Shown here piece after piece: positions 12,112 through 25,800 of a stretch of DNA of 64,000 nucleotides. A program made the translations under genes and the position numbers. The DNA comes from Vitellaria paradoxa (Eukaryota > Streptophyta > Magnoliopsida > Ericales > Sapotaceae). Each line of letters begins with the position of its first letter. Within the stretch, counting starts at the first letter, position 1. The stretch covers positions 310,001-374,000 of the forward strand of contig CM034238.1 of the NCBI GenBank assembly GCA_019916065.1, given 5' to 3'. A model generated the notes under the pieces. The model was not told where the DNA came from and did not search any database. It saw nothing but the letters and a program-made list of their open reading frames with translations.

Positions 12112-13074
12112 TTAGTAACTAACTACTAAAAATTTAATTTTTATTGTGTTTAGGAAGAAAAAAATTTAATTTTTTTATTTTTTTATTAATTTAATATTTT
12201 AATCCTTAAAATTTAAACCAAAAAGCATCCGCTATCGGCTACCGGTTACCTTTGTCTCTCTTCACAGCATCTTTACCTTTCCTCTGGATCACTGTCCATT
12301 TATATGGGGACAAAAGCGCCCGTAAGAGAGGATGGAGTTACTCTTTCATGTGGTTTATACATTATCTTCGCTTGGAGTTCTAAATTGTTTCAAAAAAAAA
12401 AAATTTTAATTCTCAATTTTCTTCTAATGAAATTTTGACACGTGTCATTTTTATATTAACTTTTAAAATTTTTAATTTTTTTTTTCAAAATTCCGAATCC
12501 TACCATTGTTACTATTGGTGCTCCAATCAGTTCTTAGATTATTGCGGTAAATTTACATATATAGAATGTATTTAGTTTGTAAAAATCGATGAAAATTTTT
12601 AAAAATTATTAAAAATTATTCACTGTTTATCTCACTGTACAAAACCTCACAAATTATCTCACGTTTTGTTACTCCAAACGCACCCATAATAGTTATCTGT
12701 TAATGTATTAATATTAATTATATTTGAATAATAAAATAAAAAATTAACTTATGTGTAATTTAAAATGAGTGTAACAATTTCATTTACAAAATTTAATTAC
12801 GTCGGATTTTAAGAATACATAATACTCATCTATTAAAAAAATTTTAATAATAAATTATTAATTAATATTTAATAAAGTATTTATTATTTATTTTGTGGTT
12901 GTGATGATTAACTATATGACCAAAAGATGATTGGGCCAATGATATTTTGAATATTGGATCGACTGCCATCAAAATGATTTCTCAATATAAAAACTCGCCT
13001 AATTTGTCTTCCAAATCATTTCAGTGACACTACGGGCCGGGCAGGTGGGCCGAATGCCCTTTCAGCGTCTAATT

Positions 13075-13203
13075 AGCATCACACCACTAAGATAAGTACA
13101 TTAATGGTATATGTATCTCAATTGTAACATATCTCAAATAAGCATCACGCCCCAAAGATATGTATACTAATAGTATATATATGTATCTCAATTGTAGCAT
13201 GTC
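13075..13203 (+). repeat. Tandem duplication, about 64-bp unit
   Basis: Two adjacent copies share AGCATCAC, AAGATA, GTATATGTATCTCAATTGTA-type text and end in CATATCTC/CATGTCTC. They differ by scattered substitutions and a short TA expansion. Confidence 0.75.
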
Positions 13204-13969
13204 TCTTTCAACTTCCGTTAAGAAAAGTTGTAGTTGTTAATGCTGACACGTTTTCCTTTATTTTAGGTTAGGAGGTCCTGGATAGGATCGTGGGTTGATA
13301 GGTTGCAACTATTATTATAGTGACTTAGTAATTACTTCCAAACTAGACACGTTTGATTAGTATTAAACATTTGTATGTTGGGACTATTATTTTTTAAGTC
13401 ACACATGTTTAAACTTGAATCGCGAAATTTAAAAAATTAAGAATAAAATTAAGTAGATAAACTTAATTATATTCTGAGTATAAAATCTCACGTTTAGGCA
13501 TTGTACAAAAAATGAGACTCGCGTCTTGACTTCAAAAAATTTCATGCCTTAGATGTAAAATTTTAACTCACATTTTAAATATTGTATTCTAGGTAGTATT
13601 GAGCAGTGGAGACATTTCGTTTTTGTTGATAATTTTATACTTACCGAAATGCTGTTCAAAACCTTCAATTCACCTTTTAGACCATTAAAATCCTAAAAGG
13701 TGCTTGAGTACATAAATATAATATTCATCCATTATTACTTTACTCTGTTCTACCTATTGTATTTACATTATCTATAATTAAATAATTTTTTTCCTCGTTC
13801 CTTTAAGTTTTCATATATAGTTCTTTAGTTTATTTTATGAGTTTTGTAGGTTGACCATGAAGTTGTGAACCTCCATGAATTAGAATTAATATTAGTGAGT
13901 GACTAGATTCTTAGAATGATGAAATAAGGGTAAAATTTACTTTTGTTGTCTTTATTATATTGTTATTTT

Positions 13970-14087
13970 TTTATTTTGCTTATCTTCAAAGAAAATATGA
14001 ATATTATATTTGAAGTATTTGTTATATTGTTCTTCTTTTGTTTTGCTTATCTTTAAAGAAAATATGAGTATTATATTTGAATTATTT
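13970..14087 (+). repeat. Tandem duplication, about 50-bp core, 68-bp period
   Basis: TTTTGCTTATCTTCAAAGAA followed by AATATGAATATTATATTTGA at 13970-14019 recurs at 14038-14087 with a few substitutions. No coding function is suggested. Confidence 0.75.
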
Positions 14088-15075
14088 TTTTTATTCACAA
14101 GGATATTTTCTTTATATGATAGAAATTTACTCCCTCTGCTTATTATTATATAATTCTTAATTTTAAAAAGCAAATAAAAAAACTTGAATGTTTTATAGTA
14201 AGTTGATATTTGAAATCCTATAAATTTTAATTTATCTCCAATAATCTAATGTTAGTTTAATAAAGTTGTAAAATTTTAAAAGAATAGCATTTTTTAACAT
14301 GGTCAATCACTCATCTTATTTGTATTTTTTAACTTTTACCTTGATGACTTTTTGTAAAATTTAATCAATAAAAGTATTTAGTAAGAGACACTCGCTAAAT
14401 AAAATGATAGTAAGATAGATTAATTGTTTTAATTACCAAAAAAAAAAAAATAGATTAATTGTTTACAACTTGCGTCGTGCCACTATCATATGCCTTAATT
14501 TCATTTAAAAAAAAAAACAATATTATCCCTGCAACTGCTAAAATCACTTTTAGCGCATACATATATAAATGAATTGTATTTACATTACATTTATTGGAAT
14601 GCCAACTACACAACATTAATTCCAAATTGGGAGAACGTAGTTGGACATTACCAAATATGCCCAGCGTTTGATTTTCTCTTCTCCATGTCCACGATTCTCC
14701 CACGTGCGCTGGAATTTGAATATTCCAAATCAAACTTTGAATTAAACAAATGGCATTGCTTTCTATAGGATTTGTTGGCTGGTCACCTTTGAATCGAACA
14801 ATCTCTTCTGGTCTTTGTTTTACAAATGCTTTCTATAGGATTTAGTCGCCCTCTGCGTCTGCATGCTTGCTTAATTTCAAAACCAAAAGATGAATAGAAA
14901 TTATTAATAATTATAATAATAAACAACATTGCTTCACACGCGCGCGCGTTTGTATATAAAGCTATCTCTCACTGTTGCACAATGCTAGTATACATACAGC
15001 AATTTATCTGCGCCGCCGTAAGTTTTTATTTTTTGTTTTCTAGAGACTTGTGGCTAGCCTGGCAATGCACAAAAC

Positions 15076-15580
15076 TAGGGGCGGAGCCAGAAACACAAAA
15101 TACCGTGTTATAACTTAAAACTCAGTATATTGAAATTTTTAAGGGAGAGAAAGAAATTCACAGCCACTATTTATAGGTATGTATTGGGTGAAATCTACCC
15201 CGTGGTCCTATCTGGTAAAGAACCACGAGGAAGTAAACTAGCCTGGGCAAGCTCTGGCTGACCAGCTCAGTCGAAAAGGCTGTTAGATGGCCCTCCACAA
15301 TTAGAGGAAGGACTGTTCTCAAAAGGAGTCGAACCCGGGACCTATTAGTCCCAGGCCCTTCAACCCGCCATCCGAACTAACTCGACTACTCTTTTCGGAG
15401 CTCAATATATTGAAATCTTCGTACAGAATTAAGTAGGGTTAGACTATTTAGAAGATGGATAAATTATTCAATAAATAGGTTGAGTTAATTTTTTAATGAA
15501 CCAAAATTTATTTAGTAAATTTTCTTTTATTTTGCATTGGTTTATAGCTTATCGCAACCAATAGTGTGACTCCGCCCCTA
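15076..15580. mobile_element. hAT-type MITE (505 bp including a nested SINE)
   Basis: The terminal inverted repeats are TAGGGGCGGAGCCA (left) and TGACTCCGCCCCTA (right), with one mismatch. The 8-bp direct repeat CACAAAAC flanks both ends (15068-15075 and 15581-15588). These ends plus an 8-bp duplication define a hAT-superfamily non-autonomous element. Without the internal SINE it would be about 225 bp. Confidence 0.9.
15141..15400 (-). mobile_element. tRNA-derived SINE nested in the hAT MITE
   Basis: On the minus strand a pol III B box reads GGTTCGACTCC (plus 15325-15335). An A-box-like TAGTCGAGTTAG lies about 40 bp upstream of it (plus 15377-15388), the spacing of tRNA-derived SINEs. The segment is flanked by near-identical 20-bp direct repeats, CTCAGTATATTGAAATTTTT at 15121-15140 and CTCAATATATTGAAATCTTC at 15401-15420, read as the SINE target duplication. 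Those repeats lie inside the hAT element, so the SINE inserted later. Confidence 0.8.
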
Positions 15581-15588
15581 CACAAAAC

Positions 15589-18500
15589 TCAATGACTCAG
15601 AACTGCACCTTCCCCTTTACCCCCATTTTTTTTTAATTAATAAGGATGACTTTTATATATTTAATTAGGTAAATACCATACTAAAATATCAATTTAAGTA
15701 TATATATACGCGAAAGAAGACTTGGGCGCATTTTTGTTTGATGGTATTGATCTAAAAATAAACTGTTTCAAAATAAAAAATATAAATTAATTATTTAAAA
15801 AGTTTCATTATAAAACTTTCAAATAACTAAACTCCTTGGCCTTTTAAAAAAAATACTTTCACTTAACTAAGATTACTTTTCAAAAAGACTCTTACCTACG
15901 TATTTTAATTTCAAAAAATATATAATTTTTTAAAATTAAAAAATATTATTTTTTGGATAAGTTTGTAATTAGTGTTAATTTTATAAGTATTTCTACCTGC
16001 TCATATATTTTTTCTGAGTTTCTCTCTCTATAATAGATACATAAATTTGATTCGATTGATATAAAATACATTAATTCAAATTAAATTAACGGCATTAATA
16101 GTTTTTAAACCTAAAATCAAATCCGATGATGGTTAGACTCGTTTAATTCATTATTATTATTTTAAGGGTGCACCCGTGGTAATGTGGATGATCCACGCAT
16201 TTTCGTAAATTTGGGAAGACCGCTGCATGGTATTACTAGTAAAAAAGTTGCGGCGGGGAACATAATACCAAGTTGAACACGTTTGTTTATTTGCATTTAA
16301 CTAATTGTTACGGACACGGGAATGGGAGAGAAGCCGGTCAAGATTTTGATAGTGACCTTTTGAAATTCTGACCACTTACTTTATCGATTAGACGCCTAAC
16401 TTTACCAAATTGCCCACGCAACCTCTTTCTTAGGCGGCCGTTCGAAAAATTTCTGAAGTTTCCAGTTTTTCAAGGTCCTAAAAATTTTAACATTTTTTAA
16501 AATTTTGTTAAAATATGTTAGAACAACTTTAATAGTGCGTTTCAAAAAATTTTCTCAGATTTTTTAAAAAATTAGATTGGCATTTATACGAAAGAATTTC
16601 ACAAATTTTTAAAAAGTTTTAAGATTATTCATTAAAATTTTGTCACATGTCACTTTATATTTTTTTAACAATTTTATGTCAAATCAAATACAAACATCCA
16701 ATTATTATTTCAAATTAATTTTTTACACTTCAACTTTCAAAAAAAAAAATTCACTTTTAGTTTTTTTTTAATTTTTTTAACACTTCAAATGGCCCCTTAA
16801 ATTAGATTAATTTGGCCAATAAATCTTAAACTTAAATGCTAAATGAAACATGAAATTTTTCTTCTGTACAATTTTGTAGAGAGGGAATAAAGAGGAAAAA
16901 CAAAATAACAAGAAAGCTAGTTTTGTTTTTCCTTTTCTATTTTTCAAATTATATTAAATCAGTTTGGGTCAAGTGGGTTACAGTCAAAAATTCTTAACAC
17001 TTTGATCTTTTTCTTTTTTCACCTTCTATCTATTACTATTCTTATCTTACCTTCTACAAAATTATTTCATATTTTCGAGCACATGAGTGTCATTTTAATA
17101 CATTTTAACATATAACACACTATAACTTATATTAATCAAAGTTTTTTTTAGTTTTTATTAACAGAGAATCCGAGTTTTAAGAAATATTAAATAATTTCTC
17201 CTACTTTTTTTTTTTTTGACATTATTATGAAACGTCAAATATTACAAAAATTGAATAGCACTCATTATCAAAGATTCAAAATTAAGTATACAAATATATT
17301 ATTATTTTCATCAATATGTGACACTAGTCGTTCTTGAATCAATCTTCACCAAATCATAAAGATTAAATTTGTCATTTCTTATTTATCTGAATAAATGTAT
17401 TATTATAATTTTTGCAATGGAAGAACTATACATTTTGGTTCCATTATTCATGAGTGATGGTGGGGTTGGATGTTATTAGTGGTTGTTTCTTAGAAAAAGG
17501 AGGCAACACCTCTCCTCGTCTTGCAGCTAATTGAGAGAAGAAGCCAGTCGAAGCGATTTGTTTTATTTGGAGAAGGATGAATTATTAACTTACTTCCTGG
17601 AAAACAAAATTAGTCAATTATTAACTTATGGGGGATATGTAGGCCCCTCATAGGTAATCTTTTCTAACTCAACCAAGAGACTTGGGCAGTGGCTTGGCAA
17701 GAGCTTCTGGCTTCCTTACGAGATATCAGGATTTCAGATCTTTTTTTTTTTTTTTTTTTTTTTTTTGGGGGGAAGAAGTGGTTTCAAATCTATTTTAAGG
17801 CAAAAGCCTTGCGATTTAACAGGCACATGGTTAGTAGGATATTACATGGACCTAAAGTGGGCTACCATTCGACTAAATCGGGAGTTAACTCTGGTGATAA
17901 ATCAGATTGGTTCCACTCTGTCATAAAAAATAAACAAATAAAAATCTTACTTAACTCATCTAACAATCTCCTAAGCCTGGAAGAAGAGAAGTGAAAAAAT
18001 AATAATAATAAAAATTTTCTCTCTTAGGTGTTTGATTATCGGGTTTGGAGAGAGAAGAGGAATAGAAAATCATAGAAGTAAATTTAACACATTTTTTTTT
18101 TTATTTTTATGACTATTTTTTTTTTCATTTTTTCCTCCTTTGCAAGTTTTAAGTAGACCCTAAAAACTTAGGAGCATGTAAGAGAAATGAAAATTACAAA
18201 GATAAAAATAACTGATATAATCTAAAATATTACTTATACATTTTTTTCTAAGTTATACGTGATTAAAGAATGTTAATGAAAAAAATTTTAAAAATTTTAC
18301 GAGTTTCATTAATATTTAACCTTTATTAATACCTCCAGTATTTTTTTATATAATAGTATAAATATAAATATAAATAAATAAATTATATAAATATACTAGT
18401 TTTGAATTATTTGTATGCATGAAAATAATAAAGAAATGTGATTATTTTTATAACCTTTTAAACATAATTTTTTAAATGCTACAATTGTTTATACATGTAA

Positions 18501-19880
18501 ACAAATCATATTTTTTGTGATGATTTTGGTTATTAATTAAAGACATTTAAATATATAAGTTCTAATTAAGAATAAAATAGTTACTATATTCGTCAAAAGA
18601 TTAATAATTACATTTAATTACCAACAAAATAATAATTACATTTAAATTAATATTTAATAATTTTTTTATAAATTCAAAATATATAGATTGACATTTCGAA
18701 TCTCAAAGACACATTAATAAATAATATATATAATATATTAATAAGCATAATAAACAGGTTTTTGAATTTTGATTTTAGTTAACATAAATTAATAGTGAGT
18801 AATTAGTATCAAGTATCGAATAAATCACATACAAGTGTCTAACCTACTTAAATATTTATTTAATTCAAAAATTTGTCACAACTACTTTAAAATATTTTTA
18901 AATGGATCCATGTATCCTATTTATTGACATTTCTAAATTATTGTTATTGTATATTTATATAATCCATCATCATATTTTTATCTTATGTAATCCATCATTT
19001 TCTTTCCATCTCGTGCAATCTATCATTGGTTCTTTAGTATTTGTGATTTGGTCATATGTTTTTTATTTTTATTTTTGCAATCTTACAAAAAGAATCTTTA
19101 CGTTATAATGGTAAAAACATCTCATGATTAGTCTTTTGAAACTTTTGTTAAATTAATTATTTTTTTTTAAATCAATGGTTCGCTTGTACCTACTTTTCTA
19201 GAGTATGTGTAACGTGTAATTTTTATTAGTATATTTTTTTTGGTTAAAAATTTGTGTTGATGATTTTTATTTTTTGGATAATCTTAAATAATTTAAGCTG
19301 TTGGGCAAGTAATAAATGTGAAGATTGCAATGAATATTTGCATATTTAATGTAATTTATTGTTAATTTTTATTTATTCATTTTCGTTTCGTAACTCAGAT
19401 ATCTGGAATTTTAGGTAAATGGAAGGGTAATTATGGAATGATATTTTGGTGACAACGCCCAGAAACTGAATGGTCCCAACAACGTCAATCCTTCTGGTTT
19501 TCCTCTCTCTAGTCGTTGTTTTTTTATGGGCAAACAAATATAATAAAAGTTGAATAATAGGAAAAACGGGAACCTCAAAAGTACAAAATAACTTATGAAT
19601 GTACTATACATACATACACAGATACATACAAGAAACACCGCCCACTATCGTTCTGCAGCCTTTCTCTCTCTTGCCCTTCTCTCTCTAGGGGAGCTACTAT
19701 GCTACACCCCGACGACACCTTCCGCGCTGGCAAAGATTCCCCCTTCTCTCTCCTTCCACCGCCGCTCCTCCATTCTTTTTCTTTCTTTTTTCCTTTACTT
19801 TCTGTTCCCTGCCCTAAATTCACGCCCTTGTCTTGGTTTAGTTCTCTGTAATCTGTCACTCTCAATCACATACTCTAATA

Positions 19881-19884
<4 letters not shown>
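15589..19884. other. Gene-free region upstream of the DUF630/DUF632 gene
   Basis: The sequence is AT-rich with long homopolymers, notably T26 followed by G6 at 17741-17772. A possible MITE lies at 16533-16797. No exon structure was found. The last few hundred bases are pyrimidine-rich and probably hold the promoter and 5' leader of the downstream gene, but no confident TATA box or transcription start was identified. Confidence 0.55.
16533..16797. mobile_element. Possible Tourist-like MITE
   Basis: The left end TAGTGCGTTTCAAAAAATTT and the inverted right end AGGGGCCATTTGAAGTG are imperfectly similar. The flanks read TAA at 16530-16532 and 16798-16800. The interior is A/T-rich. Support is weak because the ends have diverged. 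Confidence 0.35.

Positions 19885-19922
<38 letters not shown>
19885..19922 (+). repeat. (TC)n microsatellite, about 19 units, just before a start codon
   Basis: A nearly pure TC run ends about 34 bp before the ATG of the DUF630/DUF632 gene. Pyrimidine patches of this kind are frequent in plant core promoters and 5' leaders, so it may lie in the 5' UTR. The run is long enough to be length-polymorphic. Confidence 0.85.
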
Positions 19923-19931
<9 letters not shown>

Positions 19932-19956
19932 TTAAATTTTTGTTTATGTTATAATA

Positions 19957-22790
19957 ATGGGCTGTACAAGCTCCAAGCTTGACGACCTTCCGGCGGTGGC
20001 GCTCTGCCGTGAGCGGTGTGCGTTTCTCGACGAGGCAATCCGCCAGCGCTACGCTCTGGCCGAAGCTCATTCGGCATACATGCACTCCCTCAAGGGTGTT
20101 GGGGTCTCCTTGAACCGATTTTTCGGTCAAGATCTAGATAACTCCATAGCCATAGGGGGGCCGCCCTCGCCTGTTCTCAATCTTCCGACTCCAAGAAAAG
20201 GCGATCACGAACTGTCCCGTTCGCCACGCAACGCTGCGGCGATTCATCACTCTCACTCCAATTCGGGCTCGCATCTTCATTCTCACTCCGATTCTGATTC
20301 CGACGATTCTGTATCCGAATCTCCTCTGCACCACCACTCCGGGGATATTTCGCCCCTCCATTCTTACGGTCAGATAAATTATGCGGATAACGAAGCCCTA
20401 AGTTCGTATCCAGGCGGCGAGTATATGAACTTCAATTATATGAGGAGCAAAGCGACTCCGTCTGTGTCCTATCAGCAAAGACCGATGAGCCCAGAAACTT
20501 TGCATCTTGGGGAATCTTCTTCTTCCTACTATCCTTATCCGTACGCTAATCAAAACCCTACTCCTCATTCGTATTACGGTTATGGTGCCGGGATCAATGG
20601 ATTCTTCGGTGCGCCAGCGCCATACGGTTCTTCGTTGCCGCCTATGTCAGCGGCGTCCTCGGAGGCTTCAACTTCGAAACCGCCTCCGCCTCCACCCTCA
20701 CCGCCGAGGAGTTCTGCTTGGGATTTTTTGAACCCGTTTGAGAGTGTTGACAAGTTCTATGCTCCGTACACTCCCAGTCCCGATTCCAAGGAGTTAAGAG
20801 AGGAGGAGGGGATTCCTGACTTGGAAGAAGAGGATTTGCAGAAAGAGGTGGTGAAACAAGTATACGGAGACCAGAAGTTGGTGGATGGCGGTGGTGGCCA
20901 AAATTATGCCAAGGCAGTGGCAGAAGCACATGACGATAGGAAGGCCAAGGCCAGTGCTTCGGATTCATCATTGTCGGATTCATCATTGTCTACGGGGCTG
21001 AATGTTTCAATGGAAAATGATCCGGTGGAGTATAAGGTGCCTATGGTGGACAAGAAAGTTGTTGATAATGAGGAGAGGTCAAGGGATCCGGGCACTTTCA
21101 AGGCTCGGGGCGACTTTGAAGTGGTGCAGGAAATTCAGCTTCAGTTCGAGCGAGCTTTTGAGTCGGGAAGCGAGCTTGCCAAGATGCTGGAAGTCGGGAA
21201 ATTTCCGTTTAAGACAAATGCTGTCTATCAAGGTTTGGCCCTATTTACATCTTTTCATAGGGCTTCCTGCAAATAGTTCGATTTTGTCCATTTTTTTCTT
21301 CAGAGCAATTACTTTTCTTTTTGTTAGCTTGGTTGATCTCTGATAGATCAATGGACAATATATTCTTGATTTGGTGGTTGAATTCATGTCCCGAGCACCC
21401 CGAAACCAGGATCTTTACACTGATATTTGAAATTCCTTTGTGTTCATATGAAGTAAAATAATGTTCATTTTTATTGAAATTGGATGGCTGTCAATTGCTT
21501 TTACCATTAAACTTTATGAATCTCCTGAAGCAGTTTCTTCCAAGATGTTGCATGTGATAACACCTTCATTGCCGGTACTATCATCACAACCTTCTACTAC
21601 TAAAAATGTGGGGTCATCCTCTATTGAGAAGGCTGATCCTGCTTACTTGAACACTGAGGAAGATGTGGTGTCGAGGTCCAGAAATCTTTCTTCTACCTTG
21701 CACAAGCTGTACCTGTGGGAGAAAAAATTATATCAAGAAGTTAAGGTATTTTGTTAATTTTATTTATATGTTTATAATGTACATGCATGGAGTAATGCTT
21801 AAATGTTATATTTAGTTATATACGAGTGCATATGAATGTATGTGATGTAAATGCCCAGCTAGTCCTTTTATAAAAAGATTTATGTAATCATTGCATGAAG
21901 AAGTGGTGCTTGTTAGCCTAGGTCAAGGTGCAACACGTGAATTTCATGTGTAGGTCATAAATCTGCCTAATTGTTGGAAAGATCACATTCCATGAATGGT
22001 TGTTGAATTGTCGGTTTGTAATACAAACCATTTTGACAGAATTGATTCAAATTATGTAGAAACTAGGTTATAGGTGTGATCACACTATTTTGGTTTATAA
22101 TCTAGTTGATTTGTACTTGTCATAATTTGGATATCGATCGTGCCTGATCCATTATTTAGCCTTTGATTTGCTTCATCTTTTTTTTTTTTTTTTTTTTTTT
22201 TCCCGGAGCACTAAGTCCGAATCAAGTAAACATAGGTTCTGTATAACATAGAGACTTGGAGAGCTAAGGCATGAATGCAATTCAAGTGTTCCCCTCTCCC
22301 TTTCTAATCTACTCCACTCTCCATCAATGTTTTGCCAACTCTCTCTTTCTCTCTCTCTTATTATAGATTATTTGGTTGTATTTTTTCCTTTTCTTTTCTT
22401 CAATTAATTAAATAGTTTAAAATCTATTTTTCTAAATCTTGTTTTATTTTTATTTTTTTATTTTTTATTTTTTTAGTGTACATTTCTTTTATGTGAGATG
22501 TTATCATTTACAGTTGCAGCTGACCGAGCATGAGGGGGCTCTTCTTTTATTTCAGCAGAGATATTGCCCATTTTTTTTTTTTTAATTTTTATCACCTCTC
22601 CATGTACCCTTTTTATAATGTTGTAGCCCTTCCTTTCCTTTTATTTTCTTTTAAACTAGTCATTTTTATTGCACTTTCTTTTAGTTATGGAAGTATGATT
22701 ATGTAATTTTCTTTTAAATTTTTGGTCTTTCTATCTCTTTTATTTATGTTTCTTCTCAATCTGTTTCTAAATATAAGTTTATTAACTTAT

Positions 22791-22838
<48 letters not shown>

Positions 22839-25800
22839 CCAGCTACGGTTAGAGTAATTATTTTTTTGATTAGTTTGCTAAGTGTATTATTGTCTTCTGT
22901 ACTTGTTTAGCTGGTTTAACATAAATTTTCTTTATGGTTTGAAGGGTTTCATTACCTATCCAAAAAAAAAAAAAAGGAAAAAGGTAAAGGGGTTCATTAA
23001 GACACTTTTAACCTGTTTATTTTTTGAATTCTAACTATTACTGTGGAGTGCAAAATGTTCTTTTAACGGTACTCTTTTCCACCTCTTCTTTTTCATAGAA
23101 TGCAAAACTTCTAGTCGTCTTGTTATATAATGTTTATATTATGGTTATTATTTTTTTTGCAACATCTTTAATTTTTGTGCATTCCTTTGGCTAATTTTGT
23201 CTACTTCAAATAAATTTATGCGTGTAGATATCTTCTTCTTCTTCTTCTTCACCTTCACTCCTTATTTTGATTCTGTAAACATCTGCAACAAGCTAACATA
23301 CCTTTGTAAAGGATTCGTAGATGAAGATAAGAAAGTAGATTTTCTAATCATAACTAAATCTCCAATTCCTGAATTTGTAGAGGAGAAATTGAAGCAACAT
23401 AGCTTGAAAATCAATTAATACAAAAAACAATATGATTGGATTGTTTTATTAGGTGCCGTTATTTATTAGATTTGATGTGAAATGGACTTTATCAGATTAC
23501 CCCCCTTTTTTAAAATTTTTATTGAGTAATTTTATTGAATAGCATATGATCACATGCTGTAGGAGCACTAAATAATTTTTCCCACAATCTAAGCATTGTG
23601 CTGTTAATTCATCTAAATCATAAAACAGTACTTTTGACTTGCCCACATAATGTAATACCTATCTTTGTGTTGATAACACTGCCTACCATTACTACGTGAT
23701 CTATCCAGAAGCTTGCTTCCTTATTGTACTGTCAATTAGAGCATGCTATCATGCTCAGTAGACTTTAATCATTGCATCTAATTATTAAAATGGGTTTGAC
23801 TTAATCAGATTATCTTTTTTACTTTTATTAGGTAATTTTTTGAATTTCACATGATCAAGTATAGGGAAATTATCTTTCGTGATTTTGATTAGAATTTATT
23901 TGTAATGATCTATACACTGGTGCGTTATTATTTCAATTGGATTTAGTAATTGAAAAAATGTTTTTTTGGTGTTTGAGTCTATCATTCTTTTTGTTCTTCC
24001 GTAAATCCTTGATATCTCGTCAAGATCTTTGGAGTGATGTGTTTCGCACTAACTTTTATTCAGCCGTGTTAAATCTTTGATATCTCTTTAAGATTTATCT
24101 TTGGAGTGACGTGTTTCACATTAATTTTTATTCAGGCGTGTTTTTATCCAGAGTCCCGGAGTTTGTTTTAACTGTACAGATATGTGTTGTGTGTTTGTCA
24201 TTTGAACAATTTTTCGACTTTTAGGTGCTTACGCTATGGCTAATTTGGGAACTTTCTTTGTTTTGATTTGTAATATTTTACTTTAAGAAAAGGTGATTTC
24301 TCCAACTAAGCATCCTTATAGATTTACTTTTTCGTCACATATTGAGATACATTACATGTATATAGTAATGCCAAATAATGCAAATACTGCCAAAGCCCAA
24401 TTGTTATGTTTGGAATCGGATCCAGCCCAATCCTCCCTGCACCCTGCATGGGAAGGACTGGCCTTGCATCATTTATATGTATGCATTTCCAAATAATTGC
24501 TGCCATCTCAAGGATTGTGCCCAATTGTTATGTTCGGATCCTGCTTATTCCTCCCCACACCCTGCATTGGCAGGACCAGCTGTACATAATGGCCCATATA
24601 TATGTGTTCATATCAATAAAATTGCAGCCAACACAAGGATTGTGCTTAGAGTGACAACATATGTGAATAACCATGGCCATACTTTGTGGCAAGATGTGAT
24701 GACCTAAACATGCGCATGCAACCTTGTATATTATATCTCACTCATCACTCTTGCTTCCCTTGCCTCTGTGTTTATTGAGTTCTCTTGCTTTTGAAGGTTG
24801 AGGAGAAAATGAGGGTACTCCATGAAAGGAAGTGCCGTAAGCTAAAGCATTTAGATGAAAGGGGTGCTGAGGCTCACAAAGTTGATGCGACAAGAACTCT
24901 AATCAGGAGTCTTTCCACAAAAATACGATTTGCAATTCAGGTTGTCGATAAGATTTCGGTGAAAATAAATAAATTGAGGGATGAGGAGTTATGGCCTCAA
25001 CTGAATGAATTTATTCAAGGGTATGCACGTATTTGGATTTTATATATGCTCTTGCAAACATTCTTCTTCTTCTTATTGTGTGCTATGTTACCCTGAAGAA
25101 TCACATTTTCTTAATGTAGACCATGCTACTCTTGCTTTTATTGATTTGGTGATATGTTGACTCTTTAGTCTGAATTATCTGAACTGAGTCTTGTGCGGCA
25201 GTTTTTAGCCCCTTATCTTTTTGGGAAATATATCTGAGCATGGAAATATGAAAGACAATTGGTGGAGCATGCAAGTGAATACAAAGTTCTGTGATTTTGT
25301 ATCAGCTTGGGTTGGCTTAAATCAGGCAGCCCACCCATGGAATCTAATTCAATGTTGAAAGATGATTGGGCAAGAAATCTCATTGCCAAGGATTTGTTGG
25401 GAGTACTACTTTTTTAAACACTTGTAAAATATTTTTAGAGATATTTGTACCATTACATGTACATTTCTAGTCAATTATAATATATCTTCTACTAGATCTT
25501 GTAGGTTTTTTTTTTTTATTTTTTTTATTAGTATTGCTAGCTATCTGAAATGGAATCAAAATGGTTCCATAAAAATAATCATTCCCCTTTTTAGACAGTC
25601 ATAAAATATTTTTAGAGATATTTGTACCATTACATGTATATTTCTATTCAATTAGCTAGTTATAATATATATCTTCTACTAGATCTTGTAGCTGTTTTTT
25701 TATTAGTATTGCTAGCTATCTGAAATGTAACCAAAATGGTTTCATAAAAATAGATCATTCCCTGCACCCGAAACCCTAATAAGTATGTCCTTGAAAAATT

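Larger units (their letters stand above)
7471..15067. other. Gene-free AT-rich intergenic region
   Basis: No exon structure or conserved protein was recognised on either strand. The region holds A/T homopolymers (for example A22 at about 8805-8826 and A20 at about 11041-11060), a nearly pure A/T stretch at 11.3-11.9 kb, and small tandem duplications near 9120-9220, 13075-13203 and 13970-14087. Open frames here lack codon structure or homology and are treated as chance. Confidence 0.6.

Noticed and set aside
20134..21101. Minus-strand open frames opposite exon 1 of the DUF630/DUF632 gene
   Set aside because: They are antisense to a strongly supported coding exon and show no family motifs.
24293..24707. 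Several overlapping open frames in DUF632 intron 2
   Set aside because: They coincide with a 124-bp tandem duplication and have no homology or consistent splice sites.
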